A DNA stretch of 12,089 nucleotides from an uncultured Alphaproteobacteria bacterium (GTDB lineage Bacteria > Pseudomonadota > Alphaproteobacteria > Micavibrionales > Micavibrionaceae): the NCBI GenBank assembly GCA_934538895.1, contig CAKTCH010000023.1:1-12089 (forward strand). Reading direction: 5' to 3'. Shown piece after piece: positions 1-6,504 of the stretch. Position 1 is the first letter of the stretch. Each line of letters begins with the position of its first letter. The notes under the pieces were generated by a model that ran no database searches, had not been told where the DNA came from, and worked only from the letters and a program-made list of their open reading frames with translations. Made by a program: the position numbers and the translations under genes.

Positions 1-941
1 GCGCCGTTGTACAGACTCTTGGTGCGGCCTGTCACCCGACGTTCCGCTTCCATTTTTTCCCGCCATGCCAGCTGGGCGCGGTTTTCGAAACCGTTACTGA
101 AATCCGCGACATGAATAGCGCTTCCCGGACCGTTATAGGGACGCCTTGACACAATTTCGAAGAGATCCCGGTTGCCGATGCCGGGCGCTTCCTGCGTCGC
201 GAACGCAGCCTGACGCGGATGATTTACCGTGACAAACCGCCCGACATTCGCCCACAGACATTCGGCATAGGCCAGCGGCCCTACTTCCGCTGTGGCCATT
301 AAATCGTTCCCGCGGTCGGCGAAGCCAAAGCCGATAACCTCGTCATCCCTGACCACAACGGCCACTGGCGTTTCGGCGGCGGCGAAGATGCCCGCCACGG
401 CTTCGGGGATATCGGCGACAGGCGCTTGCGTAGTTTTGACATGGCGCTGATCGGGCGTTTTTTGCATATCCCATAAATAAGGCTCGTCATTAAAACCCGC
501 GACCGTGCGTGTCTGTTCGAAGGTCGCGCCGTATATCACAAGGAATTGATCCGCGCCCTGAATCAGACCTTCCGCCTGCAAGGTGCGGGCGAGAATTTCT
601 TCCTTGGCATGGCAGGCCGGGCAGCTTTCACCGCTGGAGGCCAGAACCACCGTGGTGCCGGCACCGCATTGCGCCAGAACCGCTCTCAGTTCATCGATGT
701 TTTCAGGAGACAATGCCTCGTTTTCGGCATGGGCGCTGGCCTGCCCTTTCTTCAGGACGGCATTGGCCGCCGGCGTGCCGATATCCCTCCGTTTTGCATC
801 CCTTCCAGCATTAAAAACATGCAAGGATGCGCCAAAAGGTCCGCCATCGCCCCGTTTTACGTTTTCCTCGGCGAATTTATCCGCTTTTTGCAGCAGATGT
901 TTCAGCATATCTGCATAAGCGTCACTTATTTCGAGAGGCAT
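1..941 (-). CDS. deaminase-fold protein, tandem CDA-like, 3' end cut by window
   Basis: Reading leftwards from ATG at 939-941, the frame stays open for 313 codons and leaves the window without a stop, so the C-terminus is missing. Seen: an N-terminal half with the hallmarks of zinc-dependent nucleobase/nucleotide deaminases, namely G-P-F-G-A near residues 34-38, H-A-E at 71-73 (zinc ligand plus proton shuttle), and S-C-P-A-C at 106-110 (two cysteine ligands, in place of the usual P-C-x-x-C). Residues about 192-227 repeat the same pattern (VVVRDDEVIGFGF, then T-A-E-V), but the zinc-ligand histidine is Thr and no second Cys pair follows. The start is supported by a GAAGGG ribosome-binding sequence about 8 nt upstream and a promoter at 991-1018. 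It lies divergent to gpt and next to a purine nucleoside phosphorylase, so a role in nucleobase or nucleoside deamination is inferred. The substrate cannot be told: guanine, cytosine or a nucleotide are all possible. Confidence 0.75.
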   Translation of the reverse strand, partial: MPLEISDAYADMLKHLLQKADKFAEENVKRGDGGPFGASLHVFNAGRDAKRRDIGTPAANAVLKKGQASAHAENEALSPENIDELRAVLAQCGAGTTVVLASSGESCPACHAKEEILARTLQAEGLIQGADQFLVIYGATFEQTRTVAGFNDEPYLWDMQKTPDQRHVKTTQAPVADIPEAVAGIFAAAETPVAVVVRDDEVIGFGFADRGNDLMATAEVGPLAYAECLWANVGRFVTVNHPRQAAFATQEAPGIGNRDLFEIVSRRPYNGPGSAIHVADFSNGFENRAQLAWREKMEAERRVTGRTKSLYNG

Positions 942-990
942 GTTATTTTTCCCTTCTTTATATTTCTTGTTCGGGAAATTAACTGATTTG

Positions 991-1018
991 TTTATATATA
1001 ACAACAGAAATCTGTAAA
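991..1018 (-). promoter_or_regulatory. sigma-70-like promoter for the deaminase gene
   Basis: On the minus strand a TTTACA box (1013-1018; 5 of 6 to TTGACA) is followed after 16 nt by TATAAA (991-996; 5 of 6 to TATAAT). Transcription would start near 984 and leave a leader of about 43 nt before the deaminase ATG. The surrounding 942-1086 spacer is much more AT-rich than the flanking genes, as expected for a divergent promoter region. I could not find an equally good promoter for the plus-strand gpt gene. Confidence 0.45.
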
Positions 1019-1086
1019 ATCGAAAAGGAAGACCATTGAAAAAAGCCCGCAAATAGATGACAAACGCGGTGAAAGGATCTTCAGCT

Positions 1087-1535
1087 ATGGATTACAATAC
1101 GGAACATTATGTCACATGGGACGATATACAGAGCCATTGCCGGGCGCTGGCGCGCCGGATTATCGCACAAAAACTTTCCCGCGGCAAAATTCTGGCCATT
1201 ACCCGCGGCGGCCTGTTTCCCGCGGGGATTCTGGCGCGGGAACTGGATATCCGCCATATCAAAACCGCAAGGAGCCGACCTTGCTGAAACCACCCGCGCC
1301 GGATTTTCGCCAGGATGTGCTGGTTGTGGACGATCTGGCCGACACGGGCGCGACGCTGAAATTATTACGCGACATGCTGACTGATTGCACGGTCGTCACC
1401 CTGTTCGCCAAACCGGACGGCGCAGCGCTGGTCGATCTTTATCATCAGGACATCGCGCAGGACGTCTGGGTGCGGTTTCCCTGGGATACTTACCGCCAGT
1501 ATGTGAAACCGCTGGCGCATGGCGAAGGCGCATAG
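1087..1535 (+). pseudogene. gpt: xanthine-guanine phosphoribosyltransferase, frameshifted
   Basis: Gpt joins guanine, xanthine or hypoxanthine to PRPP to make GMP, XMP or IMP. Two frames are needed to read it. Frame one starts at ATG 1087 (AAAGGA 1074-1079, good spacing) and shows YVTWDDIQ, then ITRGGLFPAGILARELDIRHIKT, close to E. coli Gpt, but ends at TGA 1285-1287. The rest lies in another frame up to TAG 1533-1535: KEPTLLKPP, the PRPP-binding loop VLVVDDLADTGAT, then TLFAKPDG and the C-terminal PWD block. Compared with E. coli Gpt, roughly the segment VCISSY is missing at the junction (about 1258-1275). The two parts together lack only this short piece, so the lesion looks recent. An in-frame ATG at 1057 exists but has no well-spaced ribosome-binding site. 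A programmed frameshift or an assembly error cannot be excluded. It lies 84 nt upstream of the phosphorylase gene, on the same strand. Confidence 0.8.
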
Positions 1536-1619
1536 AACAAGACCCGCCGGGATTGACGCCGCATCCTGATACCGCCATAGATAAAGGCCGTGTATTATGT
1601 ATGAAAAGGGGGAGCCCTT

Positions 1620-2477
1620 GTGCACATGTCCGTATTAAACGCCTGTATCGATGAATCCGCAGCGCTGATACGCGCGCGCGCGCGCGATTTACAGCCGAAG
1701 ATCGCCGTGGTGCTGGGTTCGGGGCTGGGCGCGGTGGCCGATTTAATGGCAGAGGCCGCCAGCATTCCCTATGCCGATCTGCCCGGTTTCTCACCCGCTT
1801 CGGTGTCGGGGCATGAGGGGACGCTGAAAATCGGTACAGTAGGCGGCGTGCCTGTGTTCTACCTGAAGGGCCGCACCCATTTATACGAGGGGGTCGGGGC
1901 CGATCCGATCAAGGTCGCTATCCGGACGATGAAGAAGCTGGGTGTCGAGGTGCTGGTGCTGACCAATGCCTGCGGCGGGCTGCATGAGGATTTGCACCCC
2001 GGTTCGATCATGCTGATCAGCGATCATATCAACCATATGGGCATGAATCCGCTGACGGGACCGAACGACGATGAATGGGGTCCGCGCTTCCCTTCGCTGG
2101 AGGATGCGTGGAATCCGGGATTGCGGCGATTGATGCTGGCGGGAGCGCGGAAGGAAGGCGTGCGCCTGACCGAAGGCGTCTATAGCGCGCATCTGGGGCC
2201 GACTTTTGAAACGCCGGCGGAAATTCGTGCGGTGCGCGTCATGGGCGCGGATGCGGTGGGCATGTCGACCGTGCCGGAAAATATTATTGCCCGCCATTGC
2301 GGTATGGAATGCGTAGGGCTGGCGGCGATCGTCAATCGCGCCGCCGGGATGGGTTTCGAGAAGCCGAGCCATGAACAGACATTGATCGGCGCGCGTATGG
2401 CGGAAAGCGACATGGCGAAGATTATCCGCGCCTTTATCCTGTCATACGACAGTAAAGCCATCGGCAAGGCGGCCTAG
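1620..2477 (+). CDS. punA: purine nucleoside phosphorylase, trimeric (PNP/MTAP) family
   Basis: Catalyses phosphorolysis of purine nucleosides to a free base and ribose-1-phosphate in the cytoplasm. The 285 residues show the family's motifs in order: GSGLG (33-37, phosphate site), GHEG (64-67), GRTHLYEG (84-91), NACGG (116-120), GPTFETPAE (193-201), GMSTVPE (214-220) and V-N-R-A-A-G (238-243). Glu197 and Asn239 match the residues that in human PNP (Glu201, Asn243) select 6-oxopurines. Guanosine/inosine are therefore more likely substrates than methylthioadenosine. The GTG start at 1620 is preferred over ATG 1626 because the GGAG at 1611-1614 is better spaced from it (5 versus 11 nt). Codons 18-22 contain a (CG)8 tract. 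It follows the broken gpt and is followed 6 nt later by metF, so the two are probably cotranscribed. With gpt broken, the free guanine/hypoxanthine it releases would need another phosphoribosyltransferase. The family is certain; the gene symbol less so. Confidence 0.9.
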   Translation: MHMSVLNACIDESAALIRARARDLQPKIAVVLGSGLGAVADLMAEAASIPYADLPGFSPASVSGHEGTLKIGTVGGVPVFYLKGRTHLYEGVGADPIKVAIRTMKKLGVEVLVLTNACGGLHEDLHPGSIMLISDHINHMGMNPLTGPNDDEWGPRFPSLEDAWNPGLRRLMLAGARKEGVRLTEGVYSAHLGPTFETPAEIRAVRVMGADAVGMSTVPENIIARHCGMECVGLAAIVNRAAGMGFEKPSHEQTLIGARMAESDMAKIIRAFILSYDSKAIGKAA

Positions 2478-2483
2478 CATATT

Positions 2484-3344
2484 ATGAACGGCAACGTGAA
2501 AGTCAGCTTTGAATTCTTTCCGCCCAAGACGCCGGAAGCCGCCAGCCATTTATGGCCGCGCGTGCAGAAGCTGGCCTCGATAAAGCCGGAATTCATGACC
2601 GTCACTTACGGCGCGGGCGGGCTGAACGGCGAAGGGCCGAAACTGACCATCGAATCCGCCGCCATGCTGAAAAGCCTGAGCGGGGCGGCCACGGGCGCGC
2701 ACATGACCTGCATGGCCACGACCAAGGATATGCTGATGGCCATGGCGGATGAACTTTGGACGCGCGGCATCACGCATATCGTAGCGCTACGCGGCGACAG
2801 GCCCCGGGACCCGTCCTTGCGCAGCCAGCCGGACGATTGCTATTTCGCCTATACGCATGAGCTTATCAGCGCGCTGAAAGACCGCCATGATTTTCAGATC
2901 AGCGTCGCCGCCTACCCGGAGAAGCACCCGGAATCGCCGGACGTGGCCACCGATATCGCGTTCCTGAAAGGCAAATGCGACGCCGGGGCCGACCGCGCCA
3001 TTACCCAGTTTTTCTTCGATAACGACAATTATTTCCGTTTCCGCGACCGGGCGGCGGCGGCGGGGGTGAAGGTCGATATCATTCCGGGCGTGCTGCCGAT
3101 CATGCACTACGACAACATGCTGCGCTTTGCCAATAACTGTCAGGCGCGGGTGCCGGACTGGCTGAAAAACCGGCTGGAGCCGATCAAGAGCGATCCCGAG
3201 GCTTTCGCCGCCGCGACCACCGAATTGCTGGCGCGACAGTGCGAGGAACTGGTGAGGCAAGGCGTCACGCATCTGCATTTCTACAGCCTCAATCACGATG
3301 AAATGCCTTACAAAGCTTGCCAGCGTCTGGGGCTTGTGCCTTAA
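2484..3344 (+). CDS. metF: 5,10-methylenetetrahydrofolate reductase
   Basis: Flavoenzyme that reduces methylene-tetrahydrofolate to 5-methyl-tetrahydrofolate, the methyl donor for methionine synthesis. Of 286 residues, FEFFPPKTPE (9-18) carries the catalytic Glu10 (E. coli Glu28). VTYGAGG (40-46), H-M-T-C (73-76), LRGD (102-105, with the Asp that tunes the FAD), AAYPEKHPE (142-150) and QFFFD (175-179) all match the MetF barrel. The length is that of bacterial MetF without a C-terminal regulatory domain, so the protein is complete. ATG 2484 is 6 nt after the phosphorylase stop. There is no well-spaced ribosome-binding sequence, so translation is probably coupled to the upstream gene. metE follows 61 nt later, and MetF makes its methyl donor. 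Confidence 0.95.
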   Translation: MNGNVKVSFEFFPPKTPEAASHLWPRVQKLASIKPEFMTVTYGAGGLNGEGPKLTIESAAMLKSLSGAATGAHMTCMATTKDMLMAMADELWTRGITHIVALRGDRPRDPSLRSQPDDCYFAYTHELISALKDRHDFQISVAAYPEKHPESPDVATDIAFLKGKCDAGADRAITQFFFDNDNYFRFRDRAAAAGVKVDIIPGVLPIMHYDNMLRFANNCQARVPDWLKNRLEPIKSDPEAFAAATTELLARQCEELVRQGVTHLHFYSLNHDEMPYKACQRLGLVP

Positions 3345-3351
3345 TATTATT

Positions 3352-3371
3352 GCCCTGCGATAAGGCAGGGC
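3352..3371 (+). other. hairpin between metF and metE
   Basis: GCCCTGC (3352-3358) and GCAGGGC (3365-3371) form a perfect 7-bp stem with a GATAAG loop. It lies 7 nt after the metF stop and 34 nt before the metE ATG at 3406. No T-run follows, so it is not a standard intrinsic terminator. An mRNA processing or stability element separating metF from metE, or an attenuator, is possible. Confidence 0.55.
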
Positions 3372-3405
3372 TTCAATGGCTCAAGACAGGCAAGGAGCAT
3401 TTATC

Positions 3406-5700
3406 ATGACACTGACATCTTCGCTCGGGTTCCCCCGGGTTGGCGTACAGCGTGAACTGAAGAAATCCATCGAGGCATACTGGAAAGGCAAGGCGCCGGA
3501 AGCCGCATTGCAGGAAACGGCGCGGGCCTTGCGTCTGCGGCACTGGCAGTTGCAGCAGGAAGCCGGGATCGACCATATTCCCTCGAACGACTTTTCCCTC
3601 TACGACCATGTGCTGGATACGTGCGCGCTGGTGGGGGCGGTGCCGCCGCGCTACAACTGGAAGGGCGGCATTATCGACAGCCAGACCTACTTCGCGATGG
3701 CACGCGGCAATGATGACGTCACCGCGATGGATATGAGCAAGTGGTTCGACACCAATTACCATTACATCGTGCCGGAACTGCAAAAGGGCCAGACCTTTGC
3801 GTTGTCCAGCACCAAGCCGTTCGACGAATATGAGGAAGCGAAAAAAGCTGGAATCGAGACGCGGCCCGTACTGGTCGGGCCGCTGACCTTCCTGATTATT
3901 TCCAAGAAGGCCACCGATTTCACCGCTTGCCGCTGTACGCTGGTGCCGTCGCTGGTGAAGGTTTATATCGAGGCATTGAAGAAACTCGAAGCGCTGGGTG
4001 CGGAATGGGTGCAGATCGACGAACCGGCGCTGGCGCTGGATCTGGCGGATTCCTACAAGGCGGCTTACAAGGAGGCCTATGCGGAAATCCGCAAGGCGGT
4101 GCCGCGCCTGAAGATCATGATCGCGACCTATTTCGACGGGTTGCGCGATAACACGGCGCTGGCGGCAAGCCTGCCGGTCAACGGGCTGCATATCGACCTG
4201 AAGCGCGCGCCGGAGCAACTGGACGACGTGCTTTCGAAACTGCCGGACGACAAGGTATTGTCGCTGGGGCTGGTCGACGGGCGCAATATCTGGAAGAACG
4301 ATTTGAGCGCTGCGCTGGACGTGGCGGAGAAAGCCGCGAAAATACTGGGCAAGGATCGGCTGATCGTATCGTCCAGCTGTTCGCTGCTGCATACGCCGAA
4401 CGATCTGGACGAGGAAACGGCGCTGGACCCGCAACTGAAAAGCTGGCTGGCGTTCGCCAAGCAGAAGCTGTTTGAGATCACGGCGATCGCCAAGGCGTGC
4501 GACGAAGGCCGCGGTTCGATTTCCGCGACGCTGAAAGTCAGCGACGCGGTGGCGGAAGACCGCAAGACATCGGCCCGCATCCATAACGAGGCGGTGAAAG
4601 CCGCGATCAAGGCGGTCACCCCGGCCATGGCGAACCGCCAAAGCCCGTTCGCCACACGCCGCCAGAAACAGCAGGCGGCGCTGAAACTGCCCGCGTTCCC
4701 GACCACGTCGATCGGATCGTTCCCGCAGACCGATACCATCCGCAAGGCCCGCGCCGATTTCAAGAAAGGCAGCATCGATGTGGCCGCTTATGAAACGGCG
4801 ATGAAGGCCGAAATCGAACATGTGGTGCGTTTTCAGGAGAAGATCGGCATGGACGTCCTGGTTCATGGCGAAGCCGAGCGTAACGACATGGTCGAATATT
4901 TCGGCGAGCAACTGGCCGGTTTCGCCTTCACCAAAAACGGCTGGGTGCAGTCGTACGGTTCGCGCTGCGTGAAACCGCCGATCATTTTCGGCGACGTATC
5001 GCGCCCGGCGCCGATGACGGTGAAGTGGAGTCAATATGCGCAGTCGCTGACCGGATTGCCGATGAAAGGCATGTTGACCGGGCCGATCACCATCCTGCAA
5101 TGGTCGTTCGTGCGCGACGATCAGCCGCGTTCGCAGACGGCACACCAGATCGCGCTTGCCATTCGCGATGAAGTGAACGACCTCGAAAAAGCAGGGATCA
5201 ATATTATCCAGATCGACGAACCGGCGATCCGCGAGGGCCTGCCGCTGCGCCGGGCAGACTGGAAAGCCTATCTCGCCTGGGCGGTCGAGGCGTTCAAGCT
5301 GTCGTCGTGCAGCGTGAAGGACGAAACGCAGATCCATACCCATATGTGCTATTCGGAATTCAACGACATCATCGATTCCGTAGGCGCGATGGATGCCGAC
5401 GTGATTTCGATCGAGACGTCGCGTTCGCATATGGAATTGCTGGAGGCGTTCGTGAATTACAAATACCCGAACGAGATCGGCCCCGGCGTCTGGGATATCC
5501 ATTCCCCGCGCGTACCGTCAGCCGAGGAAATGACGGGCCTGCTGGCAAAGGCGGAGAAAGTCATTCCGGCGGACCAGTTGTGGGTGAACCCGGATTGCGG
5601 CCTGAAGACGCGCGGCTGGGCGGAGGTCGAGCCGGCGCTGATCAATATGGTGAAGGCGGCCAAAACGTTACGCGAAAAGCGCCAGAGGGAAGCGGCTTAA
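3406..5700 (+). CDS. metE: cobalamin-independent methionine synthase
   Basis: Transfers the methyl group of 5-methyl-tetrahydropteroyl-polyglutamate to homocysteine, the last step of methionine synthesis, using zinc and no B12. The 764 residues cover the full two-barrel protein (E. coli MetE has 753). The N-terminus LGFPRVG...RELKK is typical. The zinc ligands are all present: His646 and Cys648 (THMCYSEF), Glu670 (SIETSRS) and Cys731 (NPDCGLKTRGW), equivalent to E. coli His641, Cys643, Glu665 and Cys726. LTGPIT and IQIDEPAIREGLPLR also match. ATG 3406 is chosen over the in-frame ATG 3376 because AAGGAG (3392-3397) sits 8 nt before it and the family N-terminus begins there. It ends in an intrinsic terminator. 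Its TAA overlaps the stop of the convergent gene on the other strand. No B12 or SAM riboswitch is visible upstream. Confidence 0.97.
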   Translation: MTLTSSLGFPRVGVQRELKKSIEAYWKGKAPEAALQETARALRLRHWQLQQEAGIDHIPSNDFSLYDHVLDTCALVGAVPPRYNWKGGIIDSQTYFAMARGNDDVTAMDMSKWFDTNYHYIVPELQKGQTFALSSTKPFDEYEEAKKAGIETRPVLVGPLTFLIISKKATDFTACRCTLVPSLVKVYIEALKKLEALGAEWVQIDEPALALDLADSYKAAYKEAYAEIRKAVPRLKIMIATYFDGLRDNTALAASLPVNGLHIDLKRAPEQLDDVLSKLPDDKVLSLGLVDGRNIWKNDLSAALDVAEKAAKILGKDRLIVSSSCSLLHTPNDLDEETALDPQLKSWLAFAKQKLFEITAIAKACDEGRGSISATLKVSDAVAEDRKTSARIHNEAVKAAIKAVTPAMANRQSPFATRRQKQQAALKLPAFPTTSIGSFPQTDTIRKARADFKKGSIDVAAYETAMKAEIEHVVRFQEKIGMDVLVHGEAERNDMVEYFGEQLAGFAFTKNGWVQSYGSRCVKPPIIFGDVSRPAPMTVKWSQYAQSLTGLPMKGMLTGPITILQWSFVRDDQPRSQTAHQIALAIRDEVNDLEKAGINIIQIDEPAIREGLPLRRADWKAYLAWAVEAFKLSSCSVKDETQIHTHMCYSEFNDIIDSVGAMDADVISIETSRSHMELLEAFVNYKYPNEIGPGVWDIHSPRVPSAEEMTGLLAKAEKVIPADQLWVNPDCGLKTRGWAEVEPALINMVKAAKTLREKRQREAA

Positions 5701-6386
5701 GGTACAGGAGAGCCCCGGCACGCCGCCGGGGTTTTTCTTTGCTGATTCTCAAGGGCGTGCATCCGCGAGAGAATGGAGTTGAACTCGTCTTCCAGCTTAC
5801 GCGAGGGCGTGGTGTAACAAAGCGCATTGGCGAAAACCGGCTGCGCGCCGCCTTTATCATCCATCCGGAAAAGAATGCCCCCCACATCGCGATCGACAAA
5901 CAGGCTGTCGCCTTCGCCGCCATAGGTACGCAGCGCCTTACGGGCGCAGCCGACCAGCGCGCGCACCGCTTCCACTATTCTGGGGTCCTTGGCGAGTTCT
6001 TCGTGGACGGGTTCATGGATTTCATCACCGTAAGCAAAGGACGACAGGGCGCGGGCAATGCCGAAGGTCACATGTTCTTCATCTTCTTCGGCGAGTTCCT
6101 CTAGAGAGACGAGTTTCTCAATGATGCTGACATGGACGCGATCGTTAACGGTCAGGTGATCGTGGGTTTTCGGCAGGTAAGGATTGTCAGCGTGTTTTTG
6201 GAACATGTCGCAGGCCAGCGCCGCTGTATGAGGCGTCATCGACACATGCACGGTGAAATCGCTGCCGGGCTGGTGATATACGCTACAGAGGCCGCCGCGC
6301 CGCAAGATTTCATATCCGTCATTTTTGAGTTGGCGACAGATTTCGTCGCGATGCAGGTTTTGGAAATTCTTCAAATCGGGGTACAT
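5697..6386 (-). CDS. hypothetical protein, possible degenerate kinase-fold
   Basis: I do not firmly recognise this 229-residue protein. It is soluble, with no signal peptide or membrane segment, and carries an acidic patch (LEELAEEDEEH, 95-105). Its layout resembles small kinase-like proteins of phages and bacteria: a glycine-loop-like RRGGLCSVYHQPGSDF (29-44), T-V-H-V-S (45-49) where such proteins have the V-x-K lysine (here His47), then NPYLPK (68-73), IIEKL (88-92), D-R-D-V-G-G-I-L-F-R (165-174) at the position of the catalytic loop, and PVFANAL (183-189) where D-P/DFG would be expected. If the fold is right, the catalytic residues are gone. It begins 102 nt after rsmB on the same strand, with AGAGAG upstream of ATG 6386, and may be cotranscribed with it. 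Its stop overlaps the metE stop by four bases (TTAA), and its last codons form the metE terminator. The coding call is good; the function is unknown. Confidence 0.7.
   Translation of the reverse strand: MYPDLKNFQNLHRDEICRQLKNDGYEILRRGGLCSVYHQPGSDFTVHVSMTPHTAALACDMFQKHADNPYLPKTHDHLTVNDRVHVSIIEKLVSLEELAEEDEEHVTFGIARALSSFAYGDEIHEPVHEELAKDPRIVEAVRALVGCARKALRTYGGEGDSLFVDRDVGGILFRMDDKGGAQPVFANALCYTTPSRKLEDEFNSILSRMHALENQQRKTPAACRGSPVP
5713..5736 (+). terminator. intrinsic terminator of metE
   Basis: CCCCGGC (5713-5719) pairs perfectly with GCCGGGG (5725-5731) around a 5-nt loop and is followed directly by TTTTT (5732-5736) and further Ts. It is 12 nt after the metE stop. On the minus strand there is no T-run after the stem, so it works for metE only. 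The same bases encode residues about 219-226 of the convergent minus-strand protein. Confidence 0.9.
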
Positions 6387-6436
6387 GTCCCATACTCTCT
6401 GTTATTCTATGCTATTGCACTCCAGAACGTCATACG

Positions 6437-6459
6437 CAGGAGGCTTTAGCAAGCTCCTG
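6437..6459. other. bulged hairpin between rsmB and the hypothetical gene
   Basis: CAGGAG-G-CTT and AAG-CTCCTG form a 9-bp stem with one bulged G and a 4-nt loop, in the 102-nt spacer between rsmB and the 229-codon gene. No T-run follows on either strand. On the minus strand it would lie in the transcript leader of the downstream gene, so an RNA processing or leader structure is possible. Confidence 0.4.
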
Positions 6460-6483
6460 TTAGGCGCGAATGTCAATGAAGTT

Positions 6484-6504
6484 TGATTTTATTCATTAAA
6501 ATCA
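6484..6504. other. AT-rich hairpin over the rsmB stop codon
   Basis: TGATTTTA (6484-6491) and TAAAATCA (6497-6504) are perfect 8-bp inverted arms around a 5-nt loop and include the rsmB stop codon (6489-6491). There is no T-tract after it on the minus strand, and the stem is weak. Confidence 0.35.

Noticed and set aside
299..986. Several short open frames on both strands at the left edge
   Set aside because: They are other-frame readings of the deaminase gene, which has clear motifs and a good start at 941.
1004..1015. ACAGA/TCTGT inverted repeat in the gpt-deaminase spacer
   Set aside because: Five-bp arms are too short to claim an operator without other copies.
3345..3405. Possible SAM or cobalamin riboswitch before metE
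   Set aside because: The 61-nt gap is too short, and only a simple hairpin is present.
3373..5502. Very long open frame of 709 codons on the minus strand
   Set aside because: It lies wholly antisense to metE, is rich in Arg/His/Gln as expected from reading GC-rich codons backwards, and matches no family I know. It is a shadow.
5307..6104. Plus-strand open frame of 265 codons across the end of metE
   Set aside because: It overlaps metE in another frame, runs through the metE terminator and lies antisense to the 229-codon gene, with low-complexity Arg/Gly content.
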